64,000 nucleotides of DNA from Chlamydoabsidia padenii (Eukaryota > Mucoromycota > Mucoromycetes > Mucorales > Cunninghamellaceae), in NCBI GenBank assembly GCA_025330725.1, contig JAIWND010000003.1, positions 1,302,001 to 1,366,000 on the forward strand. The letters are read 5' to 3'. Of the stretch, positions 35,035-48,181 are shown in pieces. The notes under the pieces are model-generated. The model was not told the DNA's origin. It searched no databases and was given only the letters and a program-made list of their open reading frames with translations. Each line of letters opens with the position of its first letter. Position 1 is the stretch's first letter. Both the position numbers and the translations under genes were made by a program.

Positions 35035-35775
35035 TAGTCGGTGTTTAAAAATAGCGCCTCCCCCCCTTTGTCCACTTGTCTCCCAACATCACACCAATAA
35101 ACATTTTTTTTTTTTAAATCTCACCCAAAAACGTATTCTCTCTATCTTTCTCTCTTTTGTAGGCTCATTTGAATAGCTTGAAGACTGGACAACTTATCAC
35201 TCGAAATGCTCAATCTGGTCGAAAGACTAGCAAATTTGCCCCATCCCCTTGTATCTATCTATTCTACCTTGGATAGTAAACCCTATGGCTTTGGATTTAT
35301 GACTCTTGAAGATGTGTATACACTCGCTCAACCTGTAGCTTACCATAGTTACAATACCACCTCTGTATCTCTTCCATTCCCCTATTTACCTTAGTTTAAC
35401 TATTTTACACTACTATCATTTACCAAAACTAATCCATCCATCACTTTTATAAAACTTAATAAAACATGGAATTTATACACATTATTGGAAAAAAAAAAAA
35501 GTGGGGAAGCCCTCAGTTACGCTTATGGGATTTGAAAAACCACCGTTGGCGGTCTTTACCATCTAATAATGGTATTTCACCGAATAACGTACGAATGCCT
35601 ACCAATAGACCCCCCCAACCAATCCATATACGTATATTATCATTAAAAAGACCAGCTTTATTTATTATTTTGTTCATATATGTTGGTTAAAAAAAAATAG
35701 TAAAGTATAAAAAAGGTAAGATTAATCTTTTTGATAGGGGACGACGACTATAGTACATGAAAGACATTATTTGTT
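35035..35775. other. 741 bp convergent intergenic region with an unexplained 3' splice site
   Basis: A pyrimidine tract ending in TTTTGTAG at 35155-35162 is followed by a 32-codon open stretch (AHLNSLKTGQLITRN...) and, in another frame, a 62-codon open stretch to 35394. A TAATAAAAC polyadenylation-like signal is at 35457. These could be an alternative last exon of the AIG1-like gene; not resolved. Confidence 0.4.
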
Positions 35776-38700
35776 TCATTCACCGCCATCGATATCAAAC
35801 AAGTAATGATAATGCAATATCAGGTCCTTGACAATGTTTTGATGATGACCCAGATTTGACATGGATGTTGTAAAAGCTGCAGGACCAGGTGTGGGTTGTA
35901 GTAATGTCGGTCCAAAGACAATGGCCAAGTTAGTGGCATACATATGGTTGATTGCTTCATAATCAGTAACACTATTAGGATAATCAAAATAAACATCAAT
36001 ATATCACCAGAATCGCCACCTTCTATATACTTACACAACAAAATGCTCGATTAATCGTTTCAAGAGCTGGTAGTTGGGAATAGGTAGTTTTTGAATGGCT
36101 TGTTTGATCTTGTATACCCGATCATCATGGTCTTCAGAGGCTAAAATAGACATACATATTAGTACGGAGATCCAAGATTGTTTGTTTGTTTTTGTTACCT
36201 GAAGCATTGATGAATTCTTCATAGAGCACAAATGTCAGTAAAGGTTCAGGCAATTCACGCAAGAATTGTTTAAGTGCATCGGCCACCACATTGATATCAG
36301 GATAATGGTACTCATCCACCTTGACAAGACCCGAGTTGAATTCCTTTCGTAATTGTTGCACCACCGATCCCGTACCTGCCACACGATAGATCCCCACTTC
36401 TTCCAACCCACGTCGTTCGATTTCATCAATGCACATTGTCACCAATGGAGGCACATCCTGATGTTCACGTTCCTTTAGCACCTGCAAAGAGACACCATAG
36501 ACTGTTGTTCGAGTCGACACCGCTGCCTTTTTGGGTTGCTTTCTTGTTGTCGTCTTTTCGGTAGGTGATGTGATGATGACTTCTTTTGATTCGGCGGCAA
36601 ATACACTTCGTCGCTTGGCCGTACCATGTCGTGCCGCTTGATTGATTTCGTCCATCCAACTTTGCATATCTTCCACACTGGCTCCCTGTAGTAAATACTG
36701 TGCACCTTCCTCAGTGACCACCCGAAACACAAACGCCCGTTTTTCGTATCCGCTTGCAATGGATGTCGTGGCATTGATCAAGTTGATCACCATCGCCGCC
36801 TTGTCGGATCCATCGTTCGCCTTTTTCATGCCATAGGTAGGGTCGTCCAGTCCATGGAAATTTGCCATGGAAGGAGGTCGTAGAGTGCGTAGTAAAGACG
36901 GCCATTTGATGCCATGAGGTGCGGGTGCTGTATTATTCAGTTGATCCGATGTTGTGGGTGTGATTGAAGAGATGACCGATGATGATGAGGCGTGGCGTCG
37001 ATGTTGTTGCCCGGGTTTTCGCCCATGTTTGCTGTTGCTTCGTAACTGATCCCCCTGCCGTTTTTGCCATTTCTGTTGTACTTCCTTCCATTCCCGGTCA
37101 ATCCTTTCCCGCTCCTTGATGTCGCGTTTCAACTTGTCCATTTGTGCCGAGACCAGTTTGCTGAATATACCATGTTTTGTTGTCAAATGCGGTGCCGTGG
37201 AAGGTGTCGAAGATCCAATCGAGTTTGACGAGTGGCTGGACTTTAATTTGCTGGAGGTGGACGTTGCCTGTCGATGATGACTTTTTTCCTTGTAAGCTTC
37301 GTCTTTTAGCATTTTCCAAGTCCGTTTCTTGTTGTTTGGAGAGATCAAAAAGGACATACCAATAGCTTGAGACACAGATTGTTGAGTTTCTAGTTTGACT
37401 TGAGCATTCATTACCATTCGTAAAAACCGATACAGGTACCGTCGTTTTTCAAAATGAATCATGCCTTGATAAGTATCTGGAATCACCAAAGATAGTTCCA
37501 CAATGCGTTCAAAGATCCAACCAATACTAGGCGTCAACAGCACATTTTCCTTGAAATGAGAGTCCAAAGGAGATGATGCAGTTTCACGAGACATGTTCTT
37601 GAAGAAGGGCGCCAATGTATCCAAATCAGAAACCTTGTACTTTTGACCCACCAGTTTCCACGCCTTGGCAAACAATCGGACTTCAGGACTGACCAAAGCA
37701 CTTGCCACAGCATTTTCGACAAAGCCAGGTACGTACGTGCCACCAGATTCCGCTTCCTTGAGTTCCGTAAACAACCCGAGTTTTTGGCAAGAGTGACGAG
37801 AGAGATTGATCATTTGCAAAAAGGTACCAATTCGGGCCACACGAGTGTTAAGATCAATCTTGGGTGCAGTAACTTCGTGGATGACCCAGCTCCGGATGAT
37901 ATAATGCATGCAGTAGAGATATTGTATAGAGCCTGGGAAGGCCAGTAACAGATCATCCGCCGAGAATGCCAAGGGTGAGACCATGGATCGTCGAGCACCT
38001 TCGATGCCGATAAAAATGTCAGATATGATGATTTCGTCGGCATGAAGATGGTGATAATCTGAGTAATGAGCTGTCGGAGCGTCCACTACGGGCGAAAGAG
38101 CTGATGCCATCAAGGAAGGTCGTTTCGGGTGCTGTTGTTGTTGAATGGAGGAAGAAGAGGACGATGGTGATAAGGATGTAAAATGCAATGTCGAAGATCC
38201 ATTCATTGAAGATGTCCCATTATTGCTACTGTTTCGTGCAGGTAACCAGGCGTAGAGGTCATTCGATTGAGCTTCAAGCATATCCGTGGTTTGAATCCAG
38301 TCTTGTAATGTCACTGAGCCAAACAATTGTCGTACCGCCCGATCAGCTTGTTCTAGTAGAATGGAAGCAGAATATCGATCAACTACGCTTGCTGCTGTAT
38401 CGTCCAACGGAGTTCGAATCAAAGAAAAGGTGGATGTCTTGCTTGTCGCCAGTTGTAGCATCACACTGAATTGCTGTTTACCATTGGTGAGTTGTCGATA
38501 AAGTTCATCAGCGCTGCGACTGCCTTGTGTATCGTATTGAATCGCCTTGAGATCATAGCATGGTGAGAGTGATTTCCGAGCCAAGAGGGTTAATAGTTGA
38601 TCCAATCCGGCACCGATCTTGTCACCCGTTTCCAATGCCGCCTTCAATGCCGCCCCACCATCGGATCCATCATATTGTTCATAATATTGAGCCAAAGGAA

Positions 38701-41700
38701 GTTGCCACAGTGCTAAAGAGGTTTTCGCCGTCATTATCAGATCCAACATGCCACTTAAAAGATCGATTTGATCTACCACATCGTAAAAATGTGTCTCGAT
38801 CCAATACATCAAAAGATGCACGACCTTGAGCTGAGTTTTCGCCACCACAAGCCAGTCAAAAGCCAAGACGTCAGTTCCGTTATCGACCACCGGTGCTTCC
38901 ATACTTGATAGTTTCGCCACCGAGCCTGTATCCATCATCGTCATCCGCCGCCGTTGCTTTTTCGCTTGTTCTAGTTGCTGTTGTTTCGCCCGAGATCCTT
39001 GAGATTTAGCACGAGTGAATTGGTCTTGAAGAAGTATCATGAGGCGCTTGGGTGAGCAAAACATGCGATAGGTTGTGAAAAACACACGCATGTATTCTTC
39101 GTCGTCCATCACCGGGTGGATTAGGTTTAATGTATTGGTTAGGGAAGAGGGTCCCAGTGCACGCCATTGTTGTTGAATTGTTGTCTTCCATTGGCCCACA
39201 CCATGGACCAGCACGTCCACCAACGGTACCAGGTATCCAGCACGCACATTGATGATAGATGTCGCCCCGGTTTCCAATGATGGCGGTGGCATGGGTAAGA
39301 GCCCTTCAGCAGTAAGCACCAGAGTATTGTCACACAGATGGAAGAACCAACCATTTCCATAAGAAGCATCATTCTGCCGTCGGTGTCGTCTTGTATAATC
39401 CAATTGTTGCTTCACCGTTCCTACCTTTTGTCGCTTGAATGATGTATCCTCCATCCACTGTGAGACATCATCATCAGGTAAAGTCGTTACACTATCCCGC
39501 TTGGTATCCAAACACACCATAGTGTCCACCTTTTGTAATGCATCCAAAGAAGCTTTAGCCAGATAAGAGAGTTGTTGTTCCTGTCGATGGACGAGTTGCA
39601 CTTCATGTCCAGAGGATGGTTGGCTGTCGTGTTTCTGCATTGTTTGACCAAATAATTTAAAAGACGCTGATTTCGGAAAAAAGGTAAAGCTAGAGTCCAA
39701 AGTGTCTGGGAAGGCCAATGGCGAACAAGATGGTCCAGCGACTTCTTTGGAAGGGCGATCCACCAGTGCTTGACCAAAAATACGAGGTTCACATACAAGC
39801 GAGCATTCGTGGAGATATTTAAAATCGTGAGGCACCGAAGAGACTTGATTGACGGTTGAATCAAAATACATCTGCAGAGGTCGCACTACTTGAAAAGGCA
39901 GTAATCCGTTGATATCGTTTTCATCCCAGGTCAATAGTCGCCCCTTTTTCCATGTGCCAAGACCAGATCGAATAGTATCATGTATACACCAGCTTGACAT
40001 AAAGTTGATCACATCCCTACTTGTTGATGATAGATAGAGAGGGACATGTCGACGTAAACGATCCACTGATTGTTTGAGAGAGCCAAAGTGCGGCAAGGAT
40101 CGCAAAGAGGAATTGTTACGAGAATAGACTTTTTCGGGAAGATCAAGAGAATCCACATCCAAGATTTGTGAGAAGAGATCCTGCAGGCGACTTTCATGTT
40201 CCCATCCTTCCATCCACACGTCCAAAGAATAGATACCATGATCAGCCAACAAGGGAGCCCATACACGAGTGACCATTTTCACCAGAGATCTATCCACGGT
40301 CTTCCAGGCTTCCTTGAGACGAGCAATTTCCATTGAGCATACCCCCATAGCCACCGCGCACCATCCAGTCATATCCTTGAGTTCCATCAATGCCGCACCG
40401 ACACGGATCCAATGCTCCAGCAGACTGATTCGCATCACCATAGCATTATCCTTTTGTTGTAATCGAGTTTCCACTAACACATGTTGCCATATCAAACGCG
40501 TCAAAAAGTGGGGTGACGGCGAAGTAAACAAAAGAGTATTGAGCATTTGTGGTGGTACCTGAGGTCTTGATACATACGAGAGAGCGCTAAGTAATTGGTA
40601 CCGATGGAGATATTGTTGTGTGTGATGGAAGATATATACTTGTTCTGCCAGTCTATCAGGATCCATACTGAGGAATAAGGCAGGTGACAAACCGGTTGCC
40701 ACCAGATCCGATAAATCCACAACAGATGCTTCTGTAGATTTGTTGTCATTGTCGTTTCCACCATTGTTGTATCGCTGTATCACATCCACCACCCCTTCAT
40801 TGTAATCACGTTGTGTTTGAGCATGTTCGATAATATGTTGATTGTCTTGTACAGTCTGGAGGATGAGCGTCTTGATTTCTTTCCCCCGAGATTTCAAGTC
40901 CATAGGCAATGTGTCGTTTTCTTGTAAAGTATCCAGGCGTTCCATCATCCCCGTCACCAGATCTCCTACCACATCGTAAGCAAAACGTACACACCAGATT
41001 CGATAAAGATCCAAAAGCCGGTTCCACAGTGATATCGCCAATGAGGTATCTTGTGTATGATCCAGGTATCCCTTCATCAAATCCAGGACTTCAGAGATTG
41101 ACGTAAACATGTTGTAGGTCAGCAAAAACGCATAGGTGAATTCTTTGCCTTGCTGTTGAGTTTCAAACATTAATTCATGCACCAGAGCCGATATTGTTCC
41201 ACCTAAAACCGACCGATCTTCTTGTCCATTGAGTATCAGTCCAGCATGAGGAGAGATGTCACCACAAGTAGAAGAGCCCATATCTGATAAATTTTCGAAT
41301 CTTGATCTATCATCCTGCTGCAGAAACAGGTATTGGTTAATATACGACCTTTTGTTCACTAAATCATCACTTACATTATTTCCACCATTTCCAAGACTTG
41401 TGTGTGTAATTTCCTTGTTTTCATCAATAGTTGTGCCACCCACAGAAGGGTGGATGCCCATAGCAACCTGTCCATTACCATAGACACGCTGCGCTTCATA
41501 AAAAGACACCATCCAAGAGCTAACCAATTCTTTTGACAAGGAGACATAGTTTGTTTGTTTCCATGGTTGAGATACATAAGATATAGTGAACCGATTCACA
41601 AGAGTAGAAGGCGTTGCATTTGCTGTAGGTGATGATATCAAAGATGCTGAATCATAAGTATTATTGTCATCTACTGTTTCCTTGGCTGATGTCGATGGTG

Positions 41701-42652
41701 ATGTCAAGGTGGTTGAGGCAGTTTTACAAGGTGACAATACCAATTGTTCAAGTGGTGTGCTGGATTGAATGTGCCACTTGTCCGCCTCCTGTTTCCGTTT
41801 CTTGCAAATCACCAACCGGTCCGAATATATCAGGAGATAGACAGCAGTAGCCGTTTTCTTCCTTTGTCGATCCCATTCAGTGAATACGGCGCCATACACG
41901 AAATCCAAAGGGGCGAGCTGTAGTGTTGCATCGTCGTCAAAGTGTGAAGGGTCCAATATCATTATCGTCTGTTTTTCCGCCGTGAGATGAGTAGAAAAGG
42001 AAGGCGATCGACTAGGTGGTTTGGATGGAGGTGCCGATGACAGTAATTGTAAAGACGAGTTGGTGGAGGTGGTAGAAGAAGACGGTGAGGCGGCAATTAA
42101 GGATTTGAAACTGTCTTGATGTTGAAGGGTTGTCCGATACAGATACAGTTTATGTCCACGCAATACTACCCGATATAATTTCCAACCACGATGAGCCTTG
42201 TGAGAGTGGAAGGGCCTAAAGTCTGTTTTTTTATACAAATAGCCTTCCTTCCATATGATTTGACTAGTCCGATGTGCAGCATAAGTTTCCTTCTTTATAA
42301 TGTGTAGTGGTGGTGAGTGAAGATCAGAGGTTGTGCGGCGAAAGACAGGCCGCCCCAATTGAAGGTCATTTTCCAATGACTTTGAGAATGGTCGATCGAG
42401 TAAAGTACAAGCTGGTGCCGAAGATGAAGGAATATCAAGTGCTTCTGGTTGTTTTGTTGTTGTTGATATTGTTGGTATTGTTGTCAATGAATCTTTAGTG
42501 GTTTTATCAGGTTCTTGATCAACCAAACCGGTAGAAGACCTGCTAGAATGGAATAATCGATGTTTGAGGTAGGAGAGTGCACTTGTTGGCACACGTTGAT
42601 CTTCTGTTGCCGGTGGTGGAGACTGTAGATGTTTTTTAGACTTTGGTTTCAT
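35776..42652 (-). CDS. BEM2: Bem2-type multidomain RhoGAP (PH, RasGEF-N, PH, RhoGAP)
   Basis: Rho GTPase-activating protein controlling polarity and bud/hyphal morphogenesis; 2251 residues, close to yeast Bem2 (about 2167). Exons 42652-36199, 36140-36035 and 35971-35776 close in frame; the start is MKPKSKKHLQ. Order: a disordered basic/Ser-rich N-terminus; a PH-like domain from about 145 (WKEGYLYKKTDF, GWKLYRVVLRGHKLYLYR); a first RasGEF_N-like segment (about 490-620, FTYAFLLTYNMFTS); and a RasGEF-like helical region. A second RasGEF_N block follows (MDDEEYMRVFFTTYRMFC, around 1145) with more helical sequence (VWAP-type, FLRMVMNAQVKLETQ). Next are a second PH-like domain (AFVFRVVTEEGAQYLLQGAS) and a C-terminal RhoGAP with arginine finger GIYRVAGTGS, LRELPEPLL and NLAIVFGPTLLQP. 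The exceptionally long first exon contrasts with the intron-rich neighbours. Confidence 0.93.
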
Positions 42653-43938
42653 TACAACGAGGAAGGAGAAAAAAAGAAGGAATGAAAAAGAAGACAAAAA
42701 AAAAAAAAAAAAAAAAAACGAAAAAAAAGGCGGGCTTTATTTTTCGGGCTCCTTCAGCCCAGGCCAACAAACCACCAGTAAAAAATGACACTGAACACCA
42801 CTGAACGCCGATCATTGTCGACTCCTTATTTCTGCCTCATATTTAATGACAAAGAATATCACGAGCACACAACAAACTCACAGCATTCCTTCCAACCATT
42901 AAAAATACACAACTCGCATCTTTTTTTTTTTCTTCTTCTTTCTTTAACTAGGGAATAAGTTTGACGTTGGATGCGCTCTTATCTTTACCATTGGCGTGTG
43001 TCACTCACAATGCGGTCTCACGGGAATGACCAATGGTTTTTTGACACCCGACTTCTTTGTGTTTCCTTTTCTTTCATCTATCGTCGGAATATCAAACAAT
43101 AAAAGTATTCTTTCAATTAGGTCATGGTCTGTCGATTTGATCAAGTATAATATTATCAAGATATTATCTGGTCGTCTTTTATGAAATTTCAGGTGTAAAA
43201 TTCGATCTATATGTCGGGATTTGAAATAGATTTGAAGGACAGGTTGTAGAAGGAACTTGTCATGAACAAAACTAACATATGGCTCTTTATACCCCGTAGT
43301 ACTCTCTCCACCTACGAAATCAAAGAAGACTACCTGTTCTATACAAATATTATCCGGTGTTTGTATCTACCAAGTCTTTAAGAAGAGTCCGTGGTAGCTT
43401 CTTCAAGAGCCGACTGTATGACAACAAGGGTGGAACAAAACATCAAATTCACTCCTGGTAATCTTTAAATGGGATTATATTTTATAAACACTTGCATTAT
43501 ACTAACTTAACCCAACATAGTTAAGAATATAGATATGCAGATTACAAAACAATAAAAGTTTAAACCCATTTATAACAGGCATTGCAATGGGAGGGATTGA
43601 CCGCTGTGATGACACATCGGTCATGTTGTTGTAATATGATCTTACAGACTCGAATGGTTTATGCCGTTTATTCTCTTTTTTTTTTTTTAACTACCTCCAA
43701 CCAATGAATACTATTATTATCATCAATACCTATGAGAAGAATCGTGTCTCTAACTGTTTTCATGCAAAAAGGGATTTATGCCGTAAAGGGCAATCAGGCC
43801 ATGCTATTGGTCGAACACTAGAAGACCTATTTGTCTCAGTCAACATTTCAAATCCCGGTCGGTAGTGGATGTTCCAAAAATCATTTTTGCCCGAACTTAC
43901 TTTTTACTTCTTTCTTTACTATTCCGGTCCAACTCATC
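42653..43938. other. 1.29 kb divergent intergenic region
   Basis: A long A-run (42696-42718) and GGCGGGCTTTATTTTTCGGG lie directly upstream of BEM2. GTCGGGATTTGAAAT is at about 43217, and TTTCAAATCCCG at 43846-43857 is before the NAD kinase gene. No coding exon recognised. Confidence 0.45.
43846..43857 (+). promoter_or_regulatory. TTTCAAATCCCG element upstream of NAD kinase
   Basis: Exact TTTCAAATCCCG followed by GTCGG, ending 82 bp before the ATG, in gene orientation. The same 80-83 bp spacing is seen for the EF-hand and inositol-kinase genes. Confidence 0.5.
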
Positions 43939-46129
43939 ATGGCCCTTCCAGATCCTAACCATCAAAATACGAGTGACGTACAAGATGACTCGAATTGTTC
44001 TTTTCCAGTCATTTTGAACGAAAATGCAATCCATTCTACCAATAGGAATCAACATCAAGAATTATCCTCTTCTTGTCTGGTCAATTTGGCTGGTGCGGTG
44101 CGTGAAGGATCAAGACTCATTGGTAAGATAATAAAAATAAACCCCTGCTTTTCAATGATTATACCAATTGTTTTACACTATAGGAAAATCACGGGTAAAG
44201 TGGGAGAATCCAAAGTCTGTAATGATCATTACCAAACCCAAAGACTTGTCTCTCATTCCCAAAACCCGTGAATTGGCTTTATGGCTTATTAAAACTCCTC
44301 GTTATGGTCAATCCTGTGGTGTTACTGTGTAAGTGGAAATACTTGGGAAATGAAACCAAGACTAAATCAACCATTATCTATTTTTAGATATGTAGATGAA
44401 AAATTGCAATACTCGCTCAACTTTAACTACAAGAAGATACTCAAACACTATCCTTACGCATCCGACAAACTGAAATTCTGGAACCCTCATCTATGTGCTA
44501 CCAATCCAGAACTATTTGACTTTATCATAACGGTAAAACATCCTCTTGTCACTGGAAAAAAAAAAACAAGCAAATTTCTCAAACTTGCCTTTTTTTATTT
44601 TTTTAAAAAACTAGCTCGGTGGAGATGGAACAGTCTTGTTTTCATCTTGGTTATTCCAAACCCATGTCCCTCCTGTCATTCCCTTCCATCTTGGCTCTCT
44701 AGGATTCTTGACACCTTTTGACTTTAGTAAATACCACAAATATCTCTCTCGGGTGATGGAAAATGGGGTGCGAATCAATCTTCGTGGGCGACTCACATGT
44801 ACGATCTACCGGCAGGTGGCTCCCGAGAAATGTAATAAGAATAATTTATCTGTCAACTTGAGACATATCAGGCGCAACTCGAGGACGGGGAAACTCTCGG
44901 CAGGTGGATGGTGCAACAGCAACAAGAAGAAGAAAACATTGAACAAATTTGGTGAAATCGATGGTGAAGTGGACGAAGACAGTAATGGTGGATACTCGGA
45001 TTCTTATACTGAGAAGGATAACGATAACAACAATGACGATGATGAAGGTTTTGATGAACACCGACAAGTGCCTTGCTTCACAACTGTGCCTGTTGAACAA
45101 TACCAAGTCATGAATGAATTGGTGGTGGATCGTGGCCCAAGTCCTTATGTTAGCTTACTGGAATTATTTGGTAACGACAAGCATTTAACAACTGTACAGG
45201 CGGATGGACTAGCAATATCTACTCCTACTGGAAGCACAGCTTACTCTGTAAGTACTGGGATACTTTGACTCGTATGATCTCACCTTTTTTTTTTTTAATT
45301 ATTTTTACCCCATAGTTGTCTGCTGGTGGCTCATTGACGCATCCGGAAATACGAGCAATCCTTATTACACCCATTTGTCCTCATACACTCTCCTTCCGAT
45401 CCACTATGGTGCCTGACTCTATGGAACTTCGAATATGTGTCCCTTACAATTCAAGAAATACGGCGTGGGCTGCATTCGATGGTCGTGCACGTGTTGAAAT
45501 CAAACGTAAGTTAGTTCAAAAAGAGTGGTTTATTATACTAATGCAACTCTTTTCTTTATATAGAGGGTGACCATATCAAGATAACAGCATCGAAACACCC
45601 ATTCCCCACAGTACGTAAAGTAAAAAAAAAAAAAAAAAAAAATCGACATAAAGAATCTTAATTGACGCTCCCTCTTTAGGTATGCAAAGAGAATCAATCG
45701 AGTGATTGGTTTGGCTCAGTACAAAACTGTCTTCACTGGAACCGAAGACCTCGACAAAAATCCTTTGCTGTGGTGGAATCGAATACTATGGCATGTCCAA
45801 AACAAAGCGACATCCAATCAGAATCACTTCCTCGATTCAGATCTTCCAGTGTGGCATCTTCTTCTTCTTCTTCTGATAATGGACACGATCAAGTATTTGG
45901 GGTGTTTTGCGACAATCATCGCACCCCTCATCATAAACAAGACGAAACGTATGGAACACCGGCAGATTCTAGCGATGACAGCTTTTCTGAAACGAACAGT
46001 ATTGAATTTGATAATGATACGGAGCAATTGGTGAATAAGGATGGAAACTTTACCAAAGGATTAAAAGAATGGACAGAAGATGAAATCTTGAAAAGTCGAA
46101 TAAAAGGTGCCAAAAGTGGATTAGATTAG
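43939..46129 (+). CDS. NAD kinase (Utr1/Yef1 type)
   Basis: ATP:NAD 2'-phosphotransferase producing NADP. Seven exons (43939-44122, 44184-44328, 44388-44532, 44615-45247, 45316-45505, 45564-45610, 45680-46129) give 597 residues. Motifs: LGGDGTVLFSSWLFQ (GGDGT, starting at residue 159), PFHLGSLGFLTPFDF, NELVVDRGPSPYVSLLELF, DGLAISTPTGSTAYSLSAGGSL, ICPHTLSFR with PDSMELRI, and FDGRARVEIK. A hydrophilic insertion of about 70 residues rich in Lys then Asp/Asn lies between TIYRQ and CFTTVPVEQYQVMNELV, and a 140-residue Ser/Asp-rich disordered tail follows the catalytic domain. Cytosolic localisation is expected because no presequence is seen. Confidence 0.93.
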
Positions 46130-46513
46130 GTCTCTTTGTATGGTGTAATATAGTTTGTTATCTTTGTCACTTTTACCATTTTCACCTAATAAACAAACTA
46201 ATATGGTGCGATAAACTTAATATTTGGTTGTTGTCACTATCTTAAATGCATCGAATGTCTTGAATACTAAACATCAAAAGCGTAGGATAGTCATTGGCCG
46301 ATCCCATTCTTCCAAATACATGCATGAAGCGGAGTTTCCGATGATGCATGAAACTCCCGTATTAGGAAATTCTATACAGTGATCCCCTTTGATGTCACTT
46401 TTTACTCATCAAGAAGAGGGGGGGGACATGAAGACAATAAATGTTACGTAATCCAATCTTTTATTCAAAATAGGGGACACTCTGTGTCATGAGATAAAGT
46501 TACACAAATAAAC
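46130..46513. other. 384 bp convergent intergenic region
   Basis: 3' flanks of the NAD kinase gene and the GPI-anchored protein gene, with AATAAAC at 46187 for the former. Nothing else recognised. Confidence 0.4.
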
Positions 46514-47492
46514 TTAGAGAGCAATCAATGCAAAAATCAACGCCAATACAAATTCCATACCATAATTGACAAGACGGTTACCTCCGGATGATTTCTTTTC
46601 TTGATTCATGTCCTTGTTTTCTTTTTTTACCACTGGGGTCGGATCGGCTTTGGGTACAATAGGTGCAGTGGCACTTTTAGACACGGAGTGATTAGATACA
46701 GCACTACTTCTCGTGGAATCTTGTTGTTTGTTTTGTTTAGGCATTACAACTGATGGGTAATGAGTCGTACCATCTGCGATAAATAAATAAAAAAGTGAAT
46801 CCCTGCTCTCAAAAAAAAAGCCCCTGGGTTTCATTACCTGCTAGTTTTAATGGATTAGCAGTTCCTTTGCCTTCAAAATTGAATACGGAAGAGTAGGACC
46901 AGGTATTTGATGAAGCTTGGCCAATACGAAGCCAGTATTCCCCACTTTTGAAATCATTGAGGGGTGCGATCTATTTTTGGGAACTAGAATATTAAAATCC
47001 CGCCTTTATTTTTTGCATGAATGTTCATACTTCAAACTGGTTTGTCCCGCATTTCACTGGTGCTTGTGGATTAGTGACCATAGCAACAATACTAGACATT
47101 AAAAAAAAAAGCTGAGTATCTAGTTGTGCTTTTTAACAAAAAAAAAAAGTGTGTTTGTCTTACTTGGAGTTCAACTTGTCACCGTTTAACATTTGAATAT
47201 CACATAGTTTATCAGCATCCGCGGCATCAGAAGTCCATTTCACTTCAGCCTTTTCCCCGGATTTCTGTTACAAGTGTATTAGTACAAATGGAACGAAACA
47301 TCGAGTTTTGATGGACTTACCCAAGCTTTGGTTTTTGACCAAGGATCTTTGAACTACCAAAGAAAAAAAAAAAAAAAAAAAAACGTTAATGCATTTTCGA
47401 ACCCCGCCGAGCCCTATACTTACTGTTAGCGTGGCGCTTGAGTAGCCAACAAATGAAGCAATGGCAGTCAAAGTAATCAAAGTCGATTTCAT
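46514..47492 (-). CDS. GPI-anchored Kre9/Knh1-like surface protein
   Basis: Six exons (47492-47424, 47353-47321, 47264-47164, 47091-47031, 46970-46838, 46773-46514) give 218 residues. A signal peptide (MKSTLITLTAIASFVGYSSA) is followed by a single beta-sandwich of the Kre9/Knh1 N-terminal or Ser-Thr-rich GPI-anchored family: KSGEKAEVKWTSDA, CDIQMLNGD, CGTNQFEIAPLNDFKSGEYW, RIGQASSNTWSYSSVFNFEG. A Lys/Ser-rich spacer follows, then a C-terminal GPI-attachment signal (SSGGNRL then a hydrophobic VLALIFALIAL). These proteins sit on the plasma membrane or cell wall and are linked to beta-1,6-glucan assembly. TTCGAACCCCGCC and AAAATCCCGCC occur inside introns 1 and 4. Confidence 0.85.
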
Positions 47493-48181
47493 TATTAGTT
47501 TAAAGTATATGTGTGTTTTTAAATGATCACTTACTTTCTTTATGAAAAAAAAGAGAGGTCTTTTATAGTCTAATGAGAATGTAAGACCACGAGCCGAATA
47601 CATAATCCTTCCGATACCATCGTTTCTACTGACTGGCATAATAAAAAAAAAAAAAGGACAGTATGTGGAGATAGAGCGGGAGAAATGATTCGGTGATATT
47701 CAAGGACCAAACAGTCCATGCTGAATTCAAAAAAACAAACAATTTGGTGTAAGTGGCAGTTTCACATCCCGACGACCCTGATCATACAACGTTTCCAACA
47801 AACAATAATATGAGACAGAGACATGGTTTGGCAAACATTAAGATGTTTTATTAGATGTATTAATTTGATGATAATAGTAGAGTGAGAGAGTAATGATAAA
47901 GAAGACTATAAAACTAGGGTGGAGAGGAGGGAGTGATCCGAGGCACTATGATCGATACTGTGGTGACATTTCACCCATCATCGTGTAAATACTGTTTACC
48001 TATTATTTTTGTATGCGTTTCGAAAATACCTATAGAGTAAAAGTGATATTTTATCTAAAGAGCCCATTATTCCTTGGTTGCTCAGATAAGCATACCATTG
48101 GTTTTCCTAATTGGTGAGGATGTGAGATGATTATAGAGGTACTAGCAAAGATGATATGATAATAAAAATAAAGAAATCTAT
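47493..48181. other. 689 bp intergenic, nothing recognised
   Basis: Holds TTTCACATCCCGAC at about 47760 and AT-rich 3'-flank sequence of the next minus-strand gene. No coding exon or RNA gene seen. Confidence 0.4.
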
